Assembly (NCBI GenBank): GCA_963921795.1
Contig: OY997640.1
Span: 5,493,496 to 5,557,495 of the forward strand
Origin: Nannobrachium achirus
Taxonomy: Eukaryota; Chordata; Actinopteri; Myctophiformes; Myctophidae
Direction of reading: 5' to 3'
Length of the DNA stretch: 64,000 bases
Shown here: positions 46,995 through 58,750 of the stretch, piece by piece
How the letters are laid out: the number at the start of each line of letters is the position of its first letter
How positions within the stretch are numbered: position 1 is the first letter of the stretch
The notes under the pieces: generated by a model
Seen by the model: the letters and a program-made list of their open reading frames with translations, nothing else
What the model was told of the DNA's origin: nothing
Databases searched by the model: none
Position numbers and translations under genes: made by a program

Positions 46995-48585
46995 AGGTGA
47001 GGAAGGAGCACACACGCGAAGAGAAGAGAAGATCAGATTTGTTGCAGTCAGGATTGTTGTTGAATATGAGCAGATATTGAGCAGCACAGCATAGTCAGCA
47101 CCTTTCAGCAGTTTGATAGCTTGTTTGTTTGGCATTTGATAGAGTATGGTATCACCTGCCTCTGACAGTACCAGTGTAGATTGTGTCTGGGATTATGGCA
47201 TTCATGAAACTAGAAAATAGCCCTTATCGGTAGTCTGGCCCCTGTGAAAGTCCCCTGTACACAGACGGATACTAGTCCAGTGGGCAGCTAAACATTCAAA
47301 ATTGAGGACAGCTCAATGTTAAATACGTATAGTTCTTTTCCAAAATGCTAAATAGTGTAAAATGGTGCAAAATGAAGTGAAATAATGTAAAATACATGCT
47401 TTCAACATGCACGCTACATCATTATCAGACATAAAAAAAACGGTATTATATGTATTTGGCAACACATTTATATATGAAATCAAGTGTAAAATGAAAAATA
47501 AATACATCACAAGCACTCATCACTATAATAGATCTATAACACAAGGATTATATATGTGCTATGTGTACTTTTGTGGCTGTTTGTTGTGTTGGTGTATGTT
47601 ATGTTATATTTTGTTTTGTTTTGTTTTGTTTACTGCTTTGTTTACTGTTCTGTTTGTTTTGTCTGATGTTGCTCGAATTTCTTGTCTAAATGTGAAAAAA
47701 GTGTATTTTGTAAATAGCGGAGCTCCTTGAAAACAAGATAGTTCATCTCAAGGGGTTAATCCTAAATAAAGAATTTCAAACTCAGGATCAAACATTTTGG
47801 CAATTAGACTCCGTTAATGTATAAGATTAATTCATTAATAGCTTTTAATATAGGGAGAGTATAGGGATTAACCATTACACTACATTTTTTAAACCAACAT
47901 CACACAAATCCATACACATTATCTCTATAGAATTTGTGCGTAAGGCGGAGTTAGGGAGGAGTTTCGCTCCAGATGACGTATTTCCCGTCGCCATCCTCGA
48001 GGGACGTCACTTATAATAATAATAAGTCAAGTGCACTACAACGTTTACACAACCTCCATGACGATCCTATTACTGTATGTATTGAGATAGATTGTTGTAG
48101 GCTACAACAGTTATCATCAAAATAAACCATATCAAAGTGTGCAGGACATTTCTCTCTCAAAATAACAACTTTTCTAGTGTTATTTCTTATCCTGGTAAAC
48201 ATCATGCGTCTGTCTGTCTGACAGACAGCGTTTCATGACAGTACAGTTCACTGGTATGAGGTCAAGATAAGCTCAGGAAAGCCACGGCTTATTTACATTG
48301 AGATCCTTTTTTAACTCGTATAACATTGATTGACAGACAGCTAGAACACAGTAGTATGCAGAAGATATCATCAGAAGAATTGTTGTGAAATTCCATGCAA
48401 AATACATTCTATTTACAATAGAAGAGTCAGGGAGAGGAGGTAAGGTTTGGCTAAAAGGTATAGGCTCAAACATTCAGTCAGTAAGCCACTCTATAAGGTG
48501 CTAAAAGCAAAACAGTTGTTCAGGTGGGTGTGTTCAAAAAAACTCAACGGACGATGTAGAGAAGCAATAGAACTGGTGGACTACC

Positions 48586-48625
48586 ATGCTGATACCAAAC
48601 CTGAGGTTTTTGGTCTTTTTCATGG
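48586..48625 (+). CDS. SLAM-like leader exon, array copy 3
   Basis: Identical leader exon, TATA-like box at 48492. Its intron begins with a Helitron-like insertion only 16 bp after the exon, leaving the donor intact. Confidence 0.7.
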
Positions 48626-48641
48626 GTAAATTACTGTTTAT

Positions 48642-49576
48642 TGCGACCGTAAGGTCGCAGTTTAGTATGAAAACCTCCACCGGCCGTCCGTCCGTCCGTC
48701 CGTCCGTCCGTCCGTCCGTCACACACGTCACACCTTTGCCCTGCTCAATGTATACGTGTAACGCCTGATACTGAGGTGATGTGTCACTGTGACATCACAG
48801 ATACTGAGGTGATGTGTCACTGTGACATCACAGGTGAGATCGCAGTGATGTCAGATACTCAGAGCAGGGATCTCCATATTTAGGCATAAACAGGTGACAT
48901 CACAGTGATGTCAGATACTCAGAGCAGGTATCTCCATATATGGGCATAAAATGGATTCTGTTAGGGATCTCCATACTGTATATGGGCATAAAAGGGATTA
49001 GTGATGTCAGATACTCAGTGCAGGGATCTCCATATATGGGCATAAAAGGGATTAGTGATGTCAGATACTCAGAGCAGGAATCTCCATATATGGGCATAAA
49101 AGGGATTCAGATGGAGCAACTTCAATGAGTAACAATGGCAAACTGTCAACTGCCCGTATGTCTTGATAATTGGTAAAACAAACTTTTGGCCTATTTGTGG
49201 CTTATCATCACATCCAACCATCTTAAGATACTCAGCTAGTGGGGAATGCTCTCTTCCCTGGTGAGAATTGCCCCTTTATATAGGGCTTGTTTGTGTATTG
49301 TATGACATCACGCCACATCATCAGCTGTGGACTCTGTGATGTCATCGTATCTCCATATATGGCCATCTCCGTATATGGAGATATAAGTCGTCCATGCCCA
49401 GGTATGGGCTGGTGAGGTCAGACTTTGTGTGATGGGTAGGTTATCTCCATATATGGAGATTCAACATTCCAGGTGTAACTATGGCTGCCCGTATGACGTG
49501 AGAGGTGGAGGCTGTGATATTTGTGGAGATAAGCGACCAACGGTCGCTTATCTCCCGATTAGGGAGTCTTACTGGT
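48642..49576 (+). mobile_element. Helitron-like element H4
   Basis: Starts TGCGACCGTAAGGTCGCA (perfect hairpin), has (CCGT)n, ATCTCCATATATGG repeats, then CTCCCGATTAGGGAG hairpin and TCTTACTGG. Comparing with units 1, 2 and 4 shows insertion with no lost or duplicated bases. Confidence 0.8.
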
Positions 49577-49606
49577 TCTTTCCTGTTACATAACCTGTAA
49601 GTTGAT

Positions 49607-50882
49607 TGCGACCGTCAGGGAGCAGTTTACTATGAAAACCTCCACCGGCCGTCCGTCCGTCACACGTCACACGTCACACCTTTGCCCTGCTCATATCTCC
49701 GCATCAGTATGACATCACACCACATGTGTACACAAACCTTTGTGTACGTTGCTGTGGCAACAGTCTGTTGTTGCTGGTTTGTTAGTGTACGTTAGCAACC
49801 ACCTTAGCAACCATGGTTTTACCCTAGCAACCAACTGTTTACCCTAGCAACCAACTGTTTACCATAGCAACCATGTTTTTTTACCCTAGCAACCAACTGT
49901 TTACCATAGCAACCAGATACGCAGAGCAGGGATCTCCATATATGGGCATAAACAGGTGACATCACACTGATGTCAGATACTCAGAGCAGGGATTTCTCCA
50001 TAATATATGGGCATAAAAGGGATTCTGTTAGGGATCTCCATATATGGGCATAAAAGGGATTCTGTTAGGGATCTCCATATATGGGCATACAAGGGATTCT
50101 GTTAGGGATCTCCATATATGGGCATAAAAGGGATTCTGTTAGGGATCTCCATATATGGGCATAAAAGGGATTCTGTTAGGGATCTCCATATGTGGGCATA
50201 AAAGGGATTCTGTTAGGGATCTCCATATATGGGCATAAAAGGGATTCTGTTAGGGATCTCCATATATGGGCATAAAAGGGATTCTGTTAGCTGTTAGTGA
50301 TCTCCATATATGGGCATAAAAGGGATGCTGTTAGGGATCTCCATATATGGGCATAAAAGGGATTCTGTTAGGGATCTCCATATATGGGCATGAAAGGGAT
50401 TCTGTTAGGGATCTCCATATATGGGCATAAAAGGGATGGTATCCCAGATGATGCCCTGTTAGGAGATCCACACTAACAGAATCCATATATGGTCCTACCG
50501 ACAGCTGCTATAAGCCAACCCTGGCGATAAGGTCTGAGTCGAAGAAATGCTTCTTTACTGGCAAGAATTGCCCCTTTATACTGTAGGGCTCGTTTGTGTA
50601 TTGTATGACATCACGCCACATCATCGGCTGAGGACTGTGTGATGTCATTATATCTCCATATATGGAGACATAAGTTGCTCATGCCCAAATATGGGCTGGT
50701 GAGGTCAGACTTAGTGTGATGCGTAGGTTATCTCCATATATGGAGATTCAACTTCAATGAGTAACCATGGCAAACTGTCAACTGCCCGTATGTCTTGATA
50801 ATTGGTAAAACAAACTTTTGGCCTATTTGTGGAGATAAGCGACCAACGGTCGCTTATCTCCCGATTAGGGAGTCTTACTGGT
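49607..50882 (+). mobile_element. Helitron-like element H5
   Basis: Same termini as H4, inserted 30 bp further on and equally precise. Contains the CCTAGCAACCAACTGTTTAC repeats and about twelve 37-bp units bearing CCATATATGG. Confidence 0.8.
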
Positions 50883-52651
50883 ATCTTATTAGACAGTCTT
50901 AATTTTAGACAGTATTTTATTATATTAAGTTATTTGTCCTGGTCTTAGCAAAATATGGTATGTATTATTGTTAACCTACATATTGTTGCTGTCAAACCAT
51001 TTATGTCCAGAACCATGTGTTCAAATTGATCAGTGACTCATTTAGTCACAAGCTCATGTGACATACACTGTATATTGTCATTGATTAAATATTCATTAAC
51101 CACTTTCACTTGTAATTGTACTTGTACAATATAGTGAAAATAGCAGATCTGCAAGGTCACATTGCGTTGATGTGTAGATCAGCTATTTTCACTACGTTTG
51201 TGCAACACTCTTGTATGACAAAGTAGGGCATTCTTTTAAGAACAGTGCTCCAATTTAGAATTTAGGCATTTAGCATTATGTTCTTAATCCAGAGAGCGAT
51301 TTACTATAAGCACAAGGTGTTGCATAGAAATAGTACTCTAGAATCATAGGTAAACTGAGAACCTCAGTTCCTCGCATGCCTTGCATGGTTTCCTCTGCCA
51401 TCTGTGTATGAATGTGTGTGTGAATGGGTGAATCTAATGCACAATCTCTGTAAAGTGCCTTGTCTAAAAGTGCTTTATAAATGCAAGTATTTATTTTTTT
51501 ATAATTATATTTTTGTCAATACAATTGAAATGTAGTAGGGTTGCCTAAAAGGAACATCCCAAATAAGACCTTTTACTGTCTTTTTTACGTTGGAAACCCT
51601 CAGTATTTAATTCATGGACATAATAAGTAGCAAGCAAAGAAAACATTCAATAGACGTGAAAATCTTGGCTGGCTGAAGACCAAACATGCTGCAGCATTCT
51701 GTATCATTTGGAGAGGCTTATGTGCACATGCTGGGAGGCCAGTAATAAGAGAGTTGCTGTAGTCAAATTTTAATATGACTGCTGTCTGGATGAGGAGCTG
51801 GGCTTACTCCTAGGTGAGGAAGGAGCACACACGCGAAGAGAAGAGAAGATCAGATTTGTTGCAGTCAGGATTGTTGTTGAATATGAGCAGATATTGAGCA
51901 GCACAGCATAGTCAGCACCTTTCAGCAGTTTGATAGCTTGTTTGTTTGGCATTTGATAGAGTATGGTATCACCTGCCTCTGACAGTACCAGTGTAGATTG
52001 TGTCTGGGATTATGGCATTCATGAAACTAGAAAATAGCCCTTATCGGTAGTCTGGCCCCTGTGAAAGTCCCCTGTACACAGACGGATACTAGTCCAGTGG
52101 GCAGCTAAACATTCAAAATTGAGGACAGCTCAATGTTAAATACGTATAGTTCTTTTCCAAAATGCTAAATAGTGTAAAATGGTGCAAAATGAAGTGAAAT
52201 AATGTAAAATACATGCTTTCAACATGCACGCTACATCATTATCAGACATAAAAAAAACGGTATTATATGTATTTGGCAACACATTTATATATGAAATCAA
52301 GTGTAAAATGAAAAATAAATACATCACAAGCACTCATCACTATAATAGATCTATAACACAAGGATTATATATGTGCTATGTGTACTTTTGTGGCTGTTTG
52401 TTGTGTTGGTGTATGTTATGTTATGTTTTGTTTTGTTTTGTTTACTGCTTTGTTTACTGTTCTGTTTGTTTTGTCTGATGTTGCTCGAATTTCTTGTCTA
52501 AATGTGAAAAAAGTGTATTTTGTAAATAGCGGAGCTCCTTGAAAACAAGATAGTTCATCTCAAGGGGTTAATCCTAAATAAAGAATTTCAAACTCAGGAT
52601 CAAACATTTTGGCAATTAGACTCCGTTAATGTATAAGATTAATTCATTAAT

Positions 52652-55597
52652 AGCTTTTAATATAGGGAGAGTATAGGGATTAACCCTTACACTACATTTT
52701 TTAAACCAACATCACACAAATCCATACACATTATCTCTATAGAATTCGTGCGTAAGGCGGAGTTAGGGAGGAGTTTCGCTCCAGATGACGTATTTCCCGT
52801 CGCCATCCTCGAGGGACGTCACTTATAATAATAATAAGTCAAGTGCACTACAACGTTTACACAACCTCCATGACGATCCTATTACTGTATGTATTGAGAT
52901 AGATTGTTGTAGGCTACAACAGTTATCATCAAAATAAACCATATCAAAGTGTGCAGGACATTTCTCTCTCAAAATAACAACTTTTCTAGTGTTATTTCTT
53001 ATCCTGGTAAACATCATGCGTCTGTCTGTCTGACAGACAGCGTTTCATGACAGTAGGCTACAGTTCACTGGTATGAGGTCAAGATAAGCTCAGGAAAGCC
53101 ACGGCTTATTTACATTGAGATCCTTTTTTAACTCGTATAACATTGATTGACAGACAGCTAGAACACAGTAGTATGCAGAAGATATCATCAGAAGAATTGT
53201 TGTGAAATTCCATGCAAAATACATTCTATTTACAATAGAAGAGTCAGGGAGAGGAGGTAAGGTTTGGCTAAAAGGTATAGGCTCAAACATTCAGTCAGTA
53301 AGCCACTCTATAAGGTGCTAAAAGCAAAACAGTTGTTCAGGTGGGTGTGTTCAAAAAAACTCAACGGACGATGTAGAGAAGCAATAGAACTGGTGGACTA
53401 CCATGCTGATACCAAACCTGAGGTTTTTGGTCTTTTTCATGGGTAAATTACTGTTTATTCTTTCCTGTTACATAACCTGTAAGTTGATATCTTATTAGAC
53501 AGTCTTAATTTTAGACAGTCTTTTATTATATTAAGTTATTTGTCCAGGTCTTAGCAAAATATGGTATGTATTATTGTTAACCTACATATTGTTGCTGTCA
53601 AACCATTTATGTCCAGAACCATGTGTTCAAATTGATCAGTGACTCATTTAGTCACAAGCTCATGTGACATACACTGTATATTGTCATTGGTTAAATATTC
53701 ATTAACCACTTTCACTTGTAATTGTACTTGTACAATATAGTGAAAATAGCAGATCTGCAAGGTCACATTGCGTTGATGTGTAGATCAGCTATTTTCACTA
53801 CGTTTGTGCAACACTCTTGTATGACAAAGTAGGGCATTCTTTTAAGAACAGTGCTCCAATTTAGAATAGAAATTGTTGGCAAAATGCTTCAAAAATAAAA
53901 TACACAAAGAGACTAGAATCTTTGGGACAACGAAAAGGTTTAGCAATTTGGTCAGCTTGTATGGGGAGGGTAGCCCCTTGAGATGCAGCATCTCATTTTA
54001 GAGGGGGCCCTATATGAATAAACACACACACACACACACACACGCACACACACGCACACACACGCACGCACGCACGCACGTGCAAAGAGATGATCAGATT
54101 TGTTTCAGTCAGGATTGTTGGTGAATATGAGCAGATATTGAGCAGCACAGCACACAGTCAGCACCTTTCAGCAGCCTGATAGCTTGTTTGTTTGGAATTT
54201 GATAGAGTCTATGGTATCACCTGCCTCTGACAGTACCAGCGTAGATTGTGTCTGGGATTATGGCATTCATAGCATTCATGAAACTAGAATCATAGGTAAA
54301 CTGAGAACCTCAGTTCCTCGCATGCCTTGCATGGTTTCCTCTGCCATCTGTGTATGAATGTGTGTGTGAATGGGTGAATCTAATGCACAATCTCTGTAAA
54401 GTGCCTTGTCTAAAAGCGCTTTATAAATGCAAGTATTTATTTTTTTATAATTATAGTTTTGTCAATACAATTGAAATGTAGTAGGGTTGCCTAAAAGGAA
54501 CATCCCAAATAAGACCTTTTACTGTCTTTTTTACGTTGGAAACCCTCGGTATTTAATTCATGGACATAATAAGTAGCAAGCAAAGAAAACATTCAATAGA
54601 CGTGAAAATCTTGGCTGGCTGAAGACCAAACATGCTGCAGCATTCTGTATCATTTGGAGAGGCTTATGTGCACATGCTGGGAGGCCAGTAATAAGAGAGT
54701 TGCTGTAGTCAAGTTTTGATATGACTGCTGTGTGGATGAGGAGCTGGGCTTACTCCTAGGTGAGGAAGGAGCACACACGCGAAGAGAAGAGAAGATCAGA
54801 TTTGTTGCAGTCAGGATTGTTGTTGAATATGAGCAGATATTGAGCAGCACAGCATAGTCAGCACCTTTCAGCAGTTTGATAGCTTGTTTGTTTGGCATTT
54901 GATAGAGTATGGTATCACCTGCCTCTGACAGTACCAGTGTAGATTGTGTCTGGGATTATGGCATTCATGAAACTAGAAAATAGCCCTTATCGGTAGTCTG
55001 GCCCCTGTGAAAGTCCCCTGTACACAGACGGATACTAGTCCAGTGGGCTGCTAAACATTCAAAATTGAGGACAGCTCAATGTTAAATACGTATAGTTCTT
55101 TTCCAAAATGCTAAATAGTGTAAAATGGTGCAAAATGAAGTGAAATAATGTAAAATACATGCTTTCAACATGCACGCTACATCATTATCAGACATTAAAA
55201 AAACGGTATTATATGTATTTGGCAACACATTTATATATGAAATCAAGTGTAAAATGAAAAATAAATACATCACAAGCACTTATCACTATAATAGATCTAT
55301 AACACAAGGATTATATATGTGCTATGTGTACTTTTGTGGCTGTTTGTTGTGTTGGTGTATGCTATGTTATGTTTTGTTTTGTTTTGTTTACTGCTTTGTT
55401 TACTGTTCTGTTTGTTTTGTCTGATGTTGCTCGAATTTCTTGTCTAAATGTGAAAAAAGTGTATTTTGTAAATAGCGGAGCTCCTTGAAAACAAGATGGT
55501 TCATCTCAAGGGGTTAATCCTAAATAAAGAATTTCAAACTCAGGATCAAACATTTTGGCAATTAGACTCCGTTAATGTATAAGATTAATTAATTAAT
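52652..55597 (+). repeat. Exon-1 array, unit 4 (chimeric)
   Basis: It matches the other units up to about 53866, then has about 420 bp of different sequence, including a diverged extra copy of the unit's distal segment (54095-54285). The LINE part resumes at a CTAGAA microhomology, and the unit ends normally. It has an extra AGGCT at about 53054. Confidence 0.85.
53403..53442 (+). CDS. SLAM-like leader exon, array copy 4 (nearest the body)
   Basis: Identical 40-nt exon; TATA-like box at 53309. At 4.3 kb from Ig1 it is the most economical first exon of the plus-strand gene. Confidence 0.8.
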
Positions 55598-55688
55598 AGC
55601 TTTTAATATAGGGAGAGTATAGGGATTAACCCTTACACTACATTTTTCAAACCAACATCACACAAATCCATACACATTATCTCTATAG
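55598..55688 (+). repeat. Exon-1 array, truncated unit 5
   Basis: Only the first ~90 bp of a unit (AGCTTTTAATATAGGG to CTCTATAG), then unrelated sequence resembling the internal part of element E. Confidence 0.85.
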
Positions 55689-56018
55689 TCATGTGATCAA
55701 CACGATCTGTCCCCCATCATGTGAGCCATCGGCATTGCTGGCCCTAACCTACCTGACCTGGCAGAGACATTCAGTTCACAAGATAATATTACAAAACATA
55801 AGAGATAAGATGCATATACTGTAGATCAGACAAAAAAAGTGTGCTCCTAAAATCGTATAATATGTCCACCAGGCTGGGTTGCTTGGTGGTCAGGGCTTTG
55901 TAAGTCGTTTGATGCGGCCATCAGGGCAAGAGAAGTGGGGGGTGGGAGGGCGGGGGCGGTGCAATGTTTGACAACAACATAGAATTCATATGCTTCCTAC
56001 AAGCAGTAAAGTCACCTG

Positions 56019-56220
56019 CCCGCTCCTTGTCCTTTGAGAATGAGGGGGGAAGGGTGTCGTCCAATTCATATGGAAGTCACATGGTTTCATGCCTCTTCCA
56101 AGACTCTTCCAAGCCTCTTGGCTTGAACCAAGCCAAGAGTCTTGGAAGAGGTATGAAACCATTCCATAGAGAATGAATTGGACGATATCCTCCCCCCATT
56201 CTCAAAGGACAAGGAGCGGG
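56019..56220. mobile_element. Foldback element
   Basis: Arms begin CCCGCTCCTTGTCCTTTGAG and end with the exact inverse; the centre is CTTGGCTTGAACCAAGCCAAG. A full-length palindrome of about 200 bp. Confidence 0.8.
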
Positions 56221-56269
56221 TATATCACTCTCTAGTGTGAATGCAGCCTATGCATTTGTGGCACCCCTA

Positions 56270-56660
56270 TTAGACCAATTTGTTTTCAAACATTGAGACT
56301 ACACATGCCGGTTTCCCATGACTCTTCTCCCTCCTGGCCCCCAAACGGTGGAATGAACTCCCCATTGCATAGATAGAACTGCAGAGTGCAGACTCACTCC
56401 CTAGCTTCACTGTATAGCACTTACCGTAGCACTTGCCATATAGCCTCAACGATCTTGCAGGCTTATGCAATTAGCCAGTAGCTATGCCACTCCCAAAAAG
56501 CTTTTGTCCAATGCTAGCTTAGAATAACTTCCTGCTTGCCAAGGTTTGCCTTGGCAACAGCCTTGGCAAGCTGCCGGTTGCTAAGCTAGCATTGGACTAA
56601 AGCTTTTAGGGGAGGGGCATAGCTACTGGCTAATTTTGAAAATGTAATTGCATGTTATGT
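56270..56660 (+). mobile_element. L2-like LINE fragment with nested foldback
   Basis: CGGTGGAATGAACTCCCCATT matches the C-terminal LINE block at about 9150. A second palindrome (56470-56635, ATTAGCCAGTAGCTATGCC arms) is inserted in it. Confidence 0.65.
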
Positions 56661-56905
56661 AGACAGATGCCAGGTCACCATTCCACATTAAACAGCTTTT
56701 TTTTTTTTTATTCATTTCAAAACTCATACAGCTTTGCAAGACCTGCTGCCAGAAATGTACTAATTTATCTGAAAATACAAGACTGTTTTTTTAGAAGATT
56801 CTTCAAATTATCATTATTAATATATCTGAGTTCAAAAGGACAACTCTTGACTTGTTAAATTGGGTTGTGTCCCACTCCCATTTAATTGTCACTTTGAGCT
56901 CTTGT

Positions 56906-57679
56906 TGCGACCGTCAGGTCGCAGCTACTGTCAAAACCTCGACCAGCTGTGAGTCCGTCAGTCAGTCAGTCAGTCTGTCTGTCACACGTCACACTTTTGC
57001 CCTGCTCATATCTCCGCAACCGTTGCCCCGATCCATGCCCAATTCTCACATGGCCCTCATGAGGCCGATTCTTGCAAAACACATTTTTGGACACTGCTCC
57101 TACAGTTTTTAACCCTAAAATCACGCAAATCGGTACACAGTATGTATACACTCATCTCATCAACATGGATCTGTCCCATTTAGCGCCACCTTCAGGCTGT
57201 TTTTTTACAACACATTTTTGGACACTACTCCTACAGATTTGGCCCTAAAATCACGCAAATCGCTATGTCTACACTCATGTCATCAACATGGATCTGTCCC
57301 ATATAGCGCCACCATCAGGCTGATTTTTTAAAACACATTTTTGGACACTACTCCTACCAATTTAGCCCTAAAATCACGCAAATCGCTACACACTTAATCT
57401 ACACTCATCTCATCAACATGGATCTGTCCCATTTAGCGCCACCTTCAGGCCGATTTTTTAAAACACATTTTTGGACACTACTCCTACACATTTTGCCTGA
57501 AATCACGCAAATCGCTACACAGTATGTCTACACTCATCTCATCAGGATCTGTCCCATGTAGCGGCACCATCAGGCCGATTTTTTCAAACACATTTTTGGA
57601 CACTGCTTCACACATTTTGGCCTAAAATCACACTGCGACCTGACGGTCGCTTATCTCCCGATTAGGGAGTCTTACTGGT
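56906..57679 (+). mobile_element. Helitron-like element H6
   Basis: Starts TGCGACCGTCAGGTCGCA and ends CTCCCGATTAGGGAG plus TCTTACTGG. The interior is about five ~110-bp units of the GCGCCACC(A/T)TCAGGC type. It lies 60 bp from the Ig1 acceptor, nearly the same place as H1 in the minus-strand gene. Confidence 0.8.
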
Positions 57680-57739
57680 AGTATCGCATGTGTGTTGTAG
57701 TAATGTTGCTCTGACAGTCATATCACCTCTTGTTTACAG

Positions 57740-58036
57740 TGATGAACACATCTGATATGATGACGGTGGTGAAGGAGAATCGGACTGTTGGGGGATCCAT
57801 CACACTACCTTCCCCAAAAACGGAGTATGAAGCTCTGTATTTAAATACTTCGGTTATTGCTGTGGTGGTGGACAGGGAAATAAAGCATATGGATAAACGT
57901 TTCAGAGACAAACTTCAGTGGAATAAAGACTCTGGACTGTTTACAATCACAAGACTGCAGAGAAATGATTCAGGGATTTATAAATTAGAAGATAAAGCTA
58001 CAAGTGTTGTTACAATTCATCATCTCATTGTTTATG
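57740..58036 (+). CDS. SLAM-like receptor (plus), Ig V-like exon
   Basis: After TTGTTTACAG the exon reads VMNTSDMMTVVKENRTVGG, then LQWNKDSGLFTITRLQ and DSGIYKLEDK, phase 1-1. It lacks canonical Ig cysteines, as in CD2/SLAM N-terminal domains. It has two more codons than its minus-strand paralogue. Confidence 0.9.
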
Positions 58037-58229
58037 GTAAGACAACTTTGTAATCACATTTTGGAAATAATTCTGTTATCTATCTATAATTCTATGAACA
58101 ATGTAAAAACAGCCTGTTTGTTGGCTGCCAACAACTAGCCTAATGCTGTCTCATTGAAAGTGTGGTTTATGGTTTCCAAATGCAGAGAAGTAATTCTATG
58201 CCTCGATTGTCCACTAATTGTGTCCTCAG

Positions 58230-58499
58230 ATGCTGCACCGATGCCTGCTGTGAACGTCTCTGATGTGAGCAGTGAGAGCTGCAGCTTGGTGTGTTTCATA
58301 GAGAAGGATGATGAGACAGTTCTCTACTGGTACAAAGGAGAGAAGATAGTGAACCAGAGCAGCAGCCTTCCCTCTCTTCCTCTCACTGTAGATATGGAGG
58401 GACTGAACTCCTCTTACAGCTGTGTGGCTGCCAACCCTGCTAGCAACAACACACTGTCACTCAACATCACAGCACTCTGCAGTGCCAACAGCCTTATAA
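58230..58499 (+). CDS. SLAM-like receptor (plus), Ig C2-like exon
   Basis: The 90-codon exon encodes DAAPMPAVNVSDVSSESC, LVCF, VLYWYKGEKI, SSYSCVAANP and ITALC. Four cysteines fit two disulfides, the family hallmark. It is followed by a GTAAGG donor in phase 1. Confidence 0.9.
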
Positions 58500-58626
58500 G
58501 TAAGGAGAGTTCCACCACTGTTCATAAACAACATGTAATGTCTTTATCACAATGTTTTCTTTAATTTGTTTATTCTATTGTTTTGTTTTGTTTTTTACTA
58601 ATGTTGATTTGAAATGTTCCTCACAG

Positions 58627-58750
58627 ATGGAGACAGCAGGAAACCATCTCAATGGAAGTTATGGTTGAGTTTGGTGGTGCTTGCCGTCATCATCACTGTC
58701 GCCGTTGTTGTGATGATAAAGAGGAGGAGGGACAGAAAACCTCAAGGCAG
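58627..58750 (+). CDS. SLAM-like receptor (plus), transmembrane exon
   Basis: After CCTCACAG the frame reads NGDSRKPSQWKLWLSLVV, continuing into LAVIITVAVVVM and a basic KRRRDRK. A GTATCC donor at 58751 ends it in phase 2, as in the minus gene. An alternative GC donor (AAG|GCAGGT) six bases earlier would end in phase 1 and keep the tail open. The open frame running past the donor to 58928 is most likely intron. Confidence 0.8.

Larger units (their letters stand above)
44361..47839 (+). repeat. Exon-1 array, unit 2
   Basis: Begins AGCTTTTAATATAGGG. It is a full unit of about 2.63 kb once a LINE insertion at 46147-46994 is discounted. It carries an extra AGGCCT at 44597-44604 relative to units 3 and 4. 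Confidence 0.9.
47840..52651 (+). repeat. Exon-1 array, unit 3
   Basis: A full unit of about 2.60 kb once two Helitron-like insertions (48642-49576 and 49607-50882) are discounted. It shares GTATGCAGAAG with unit 4 against GTATGAAG in units 1 and 2, making 3 and 4 closest relatives. Confidence 0.9.

Noticed and set aside
37778-55424. Repeated short frames in the array (for example those starting MFEPIPFSQTLP, MLVMYLFF, MMFTRIRNN, MHATSLSD)
   Set aside because: They recur because the non-coding unit recurs, have no splice context or homology, and some change with 5-6-nt indels. Their repetition is not evidence of coding.
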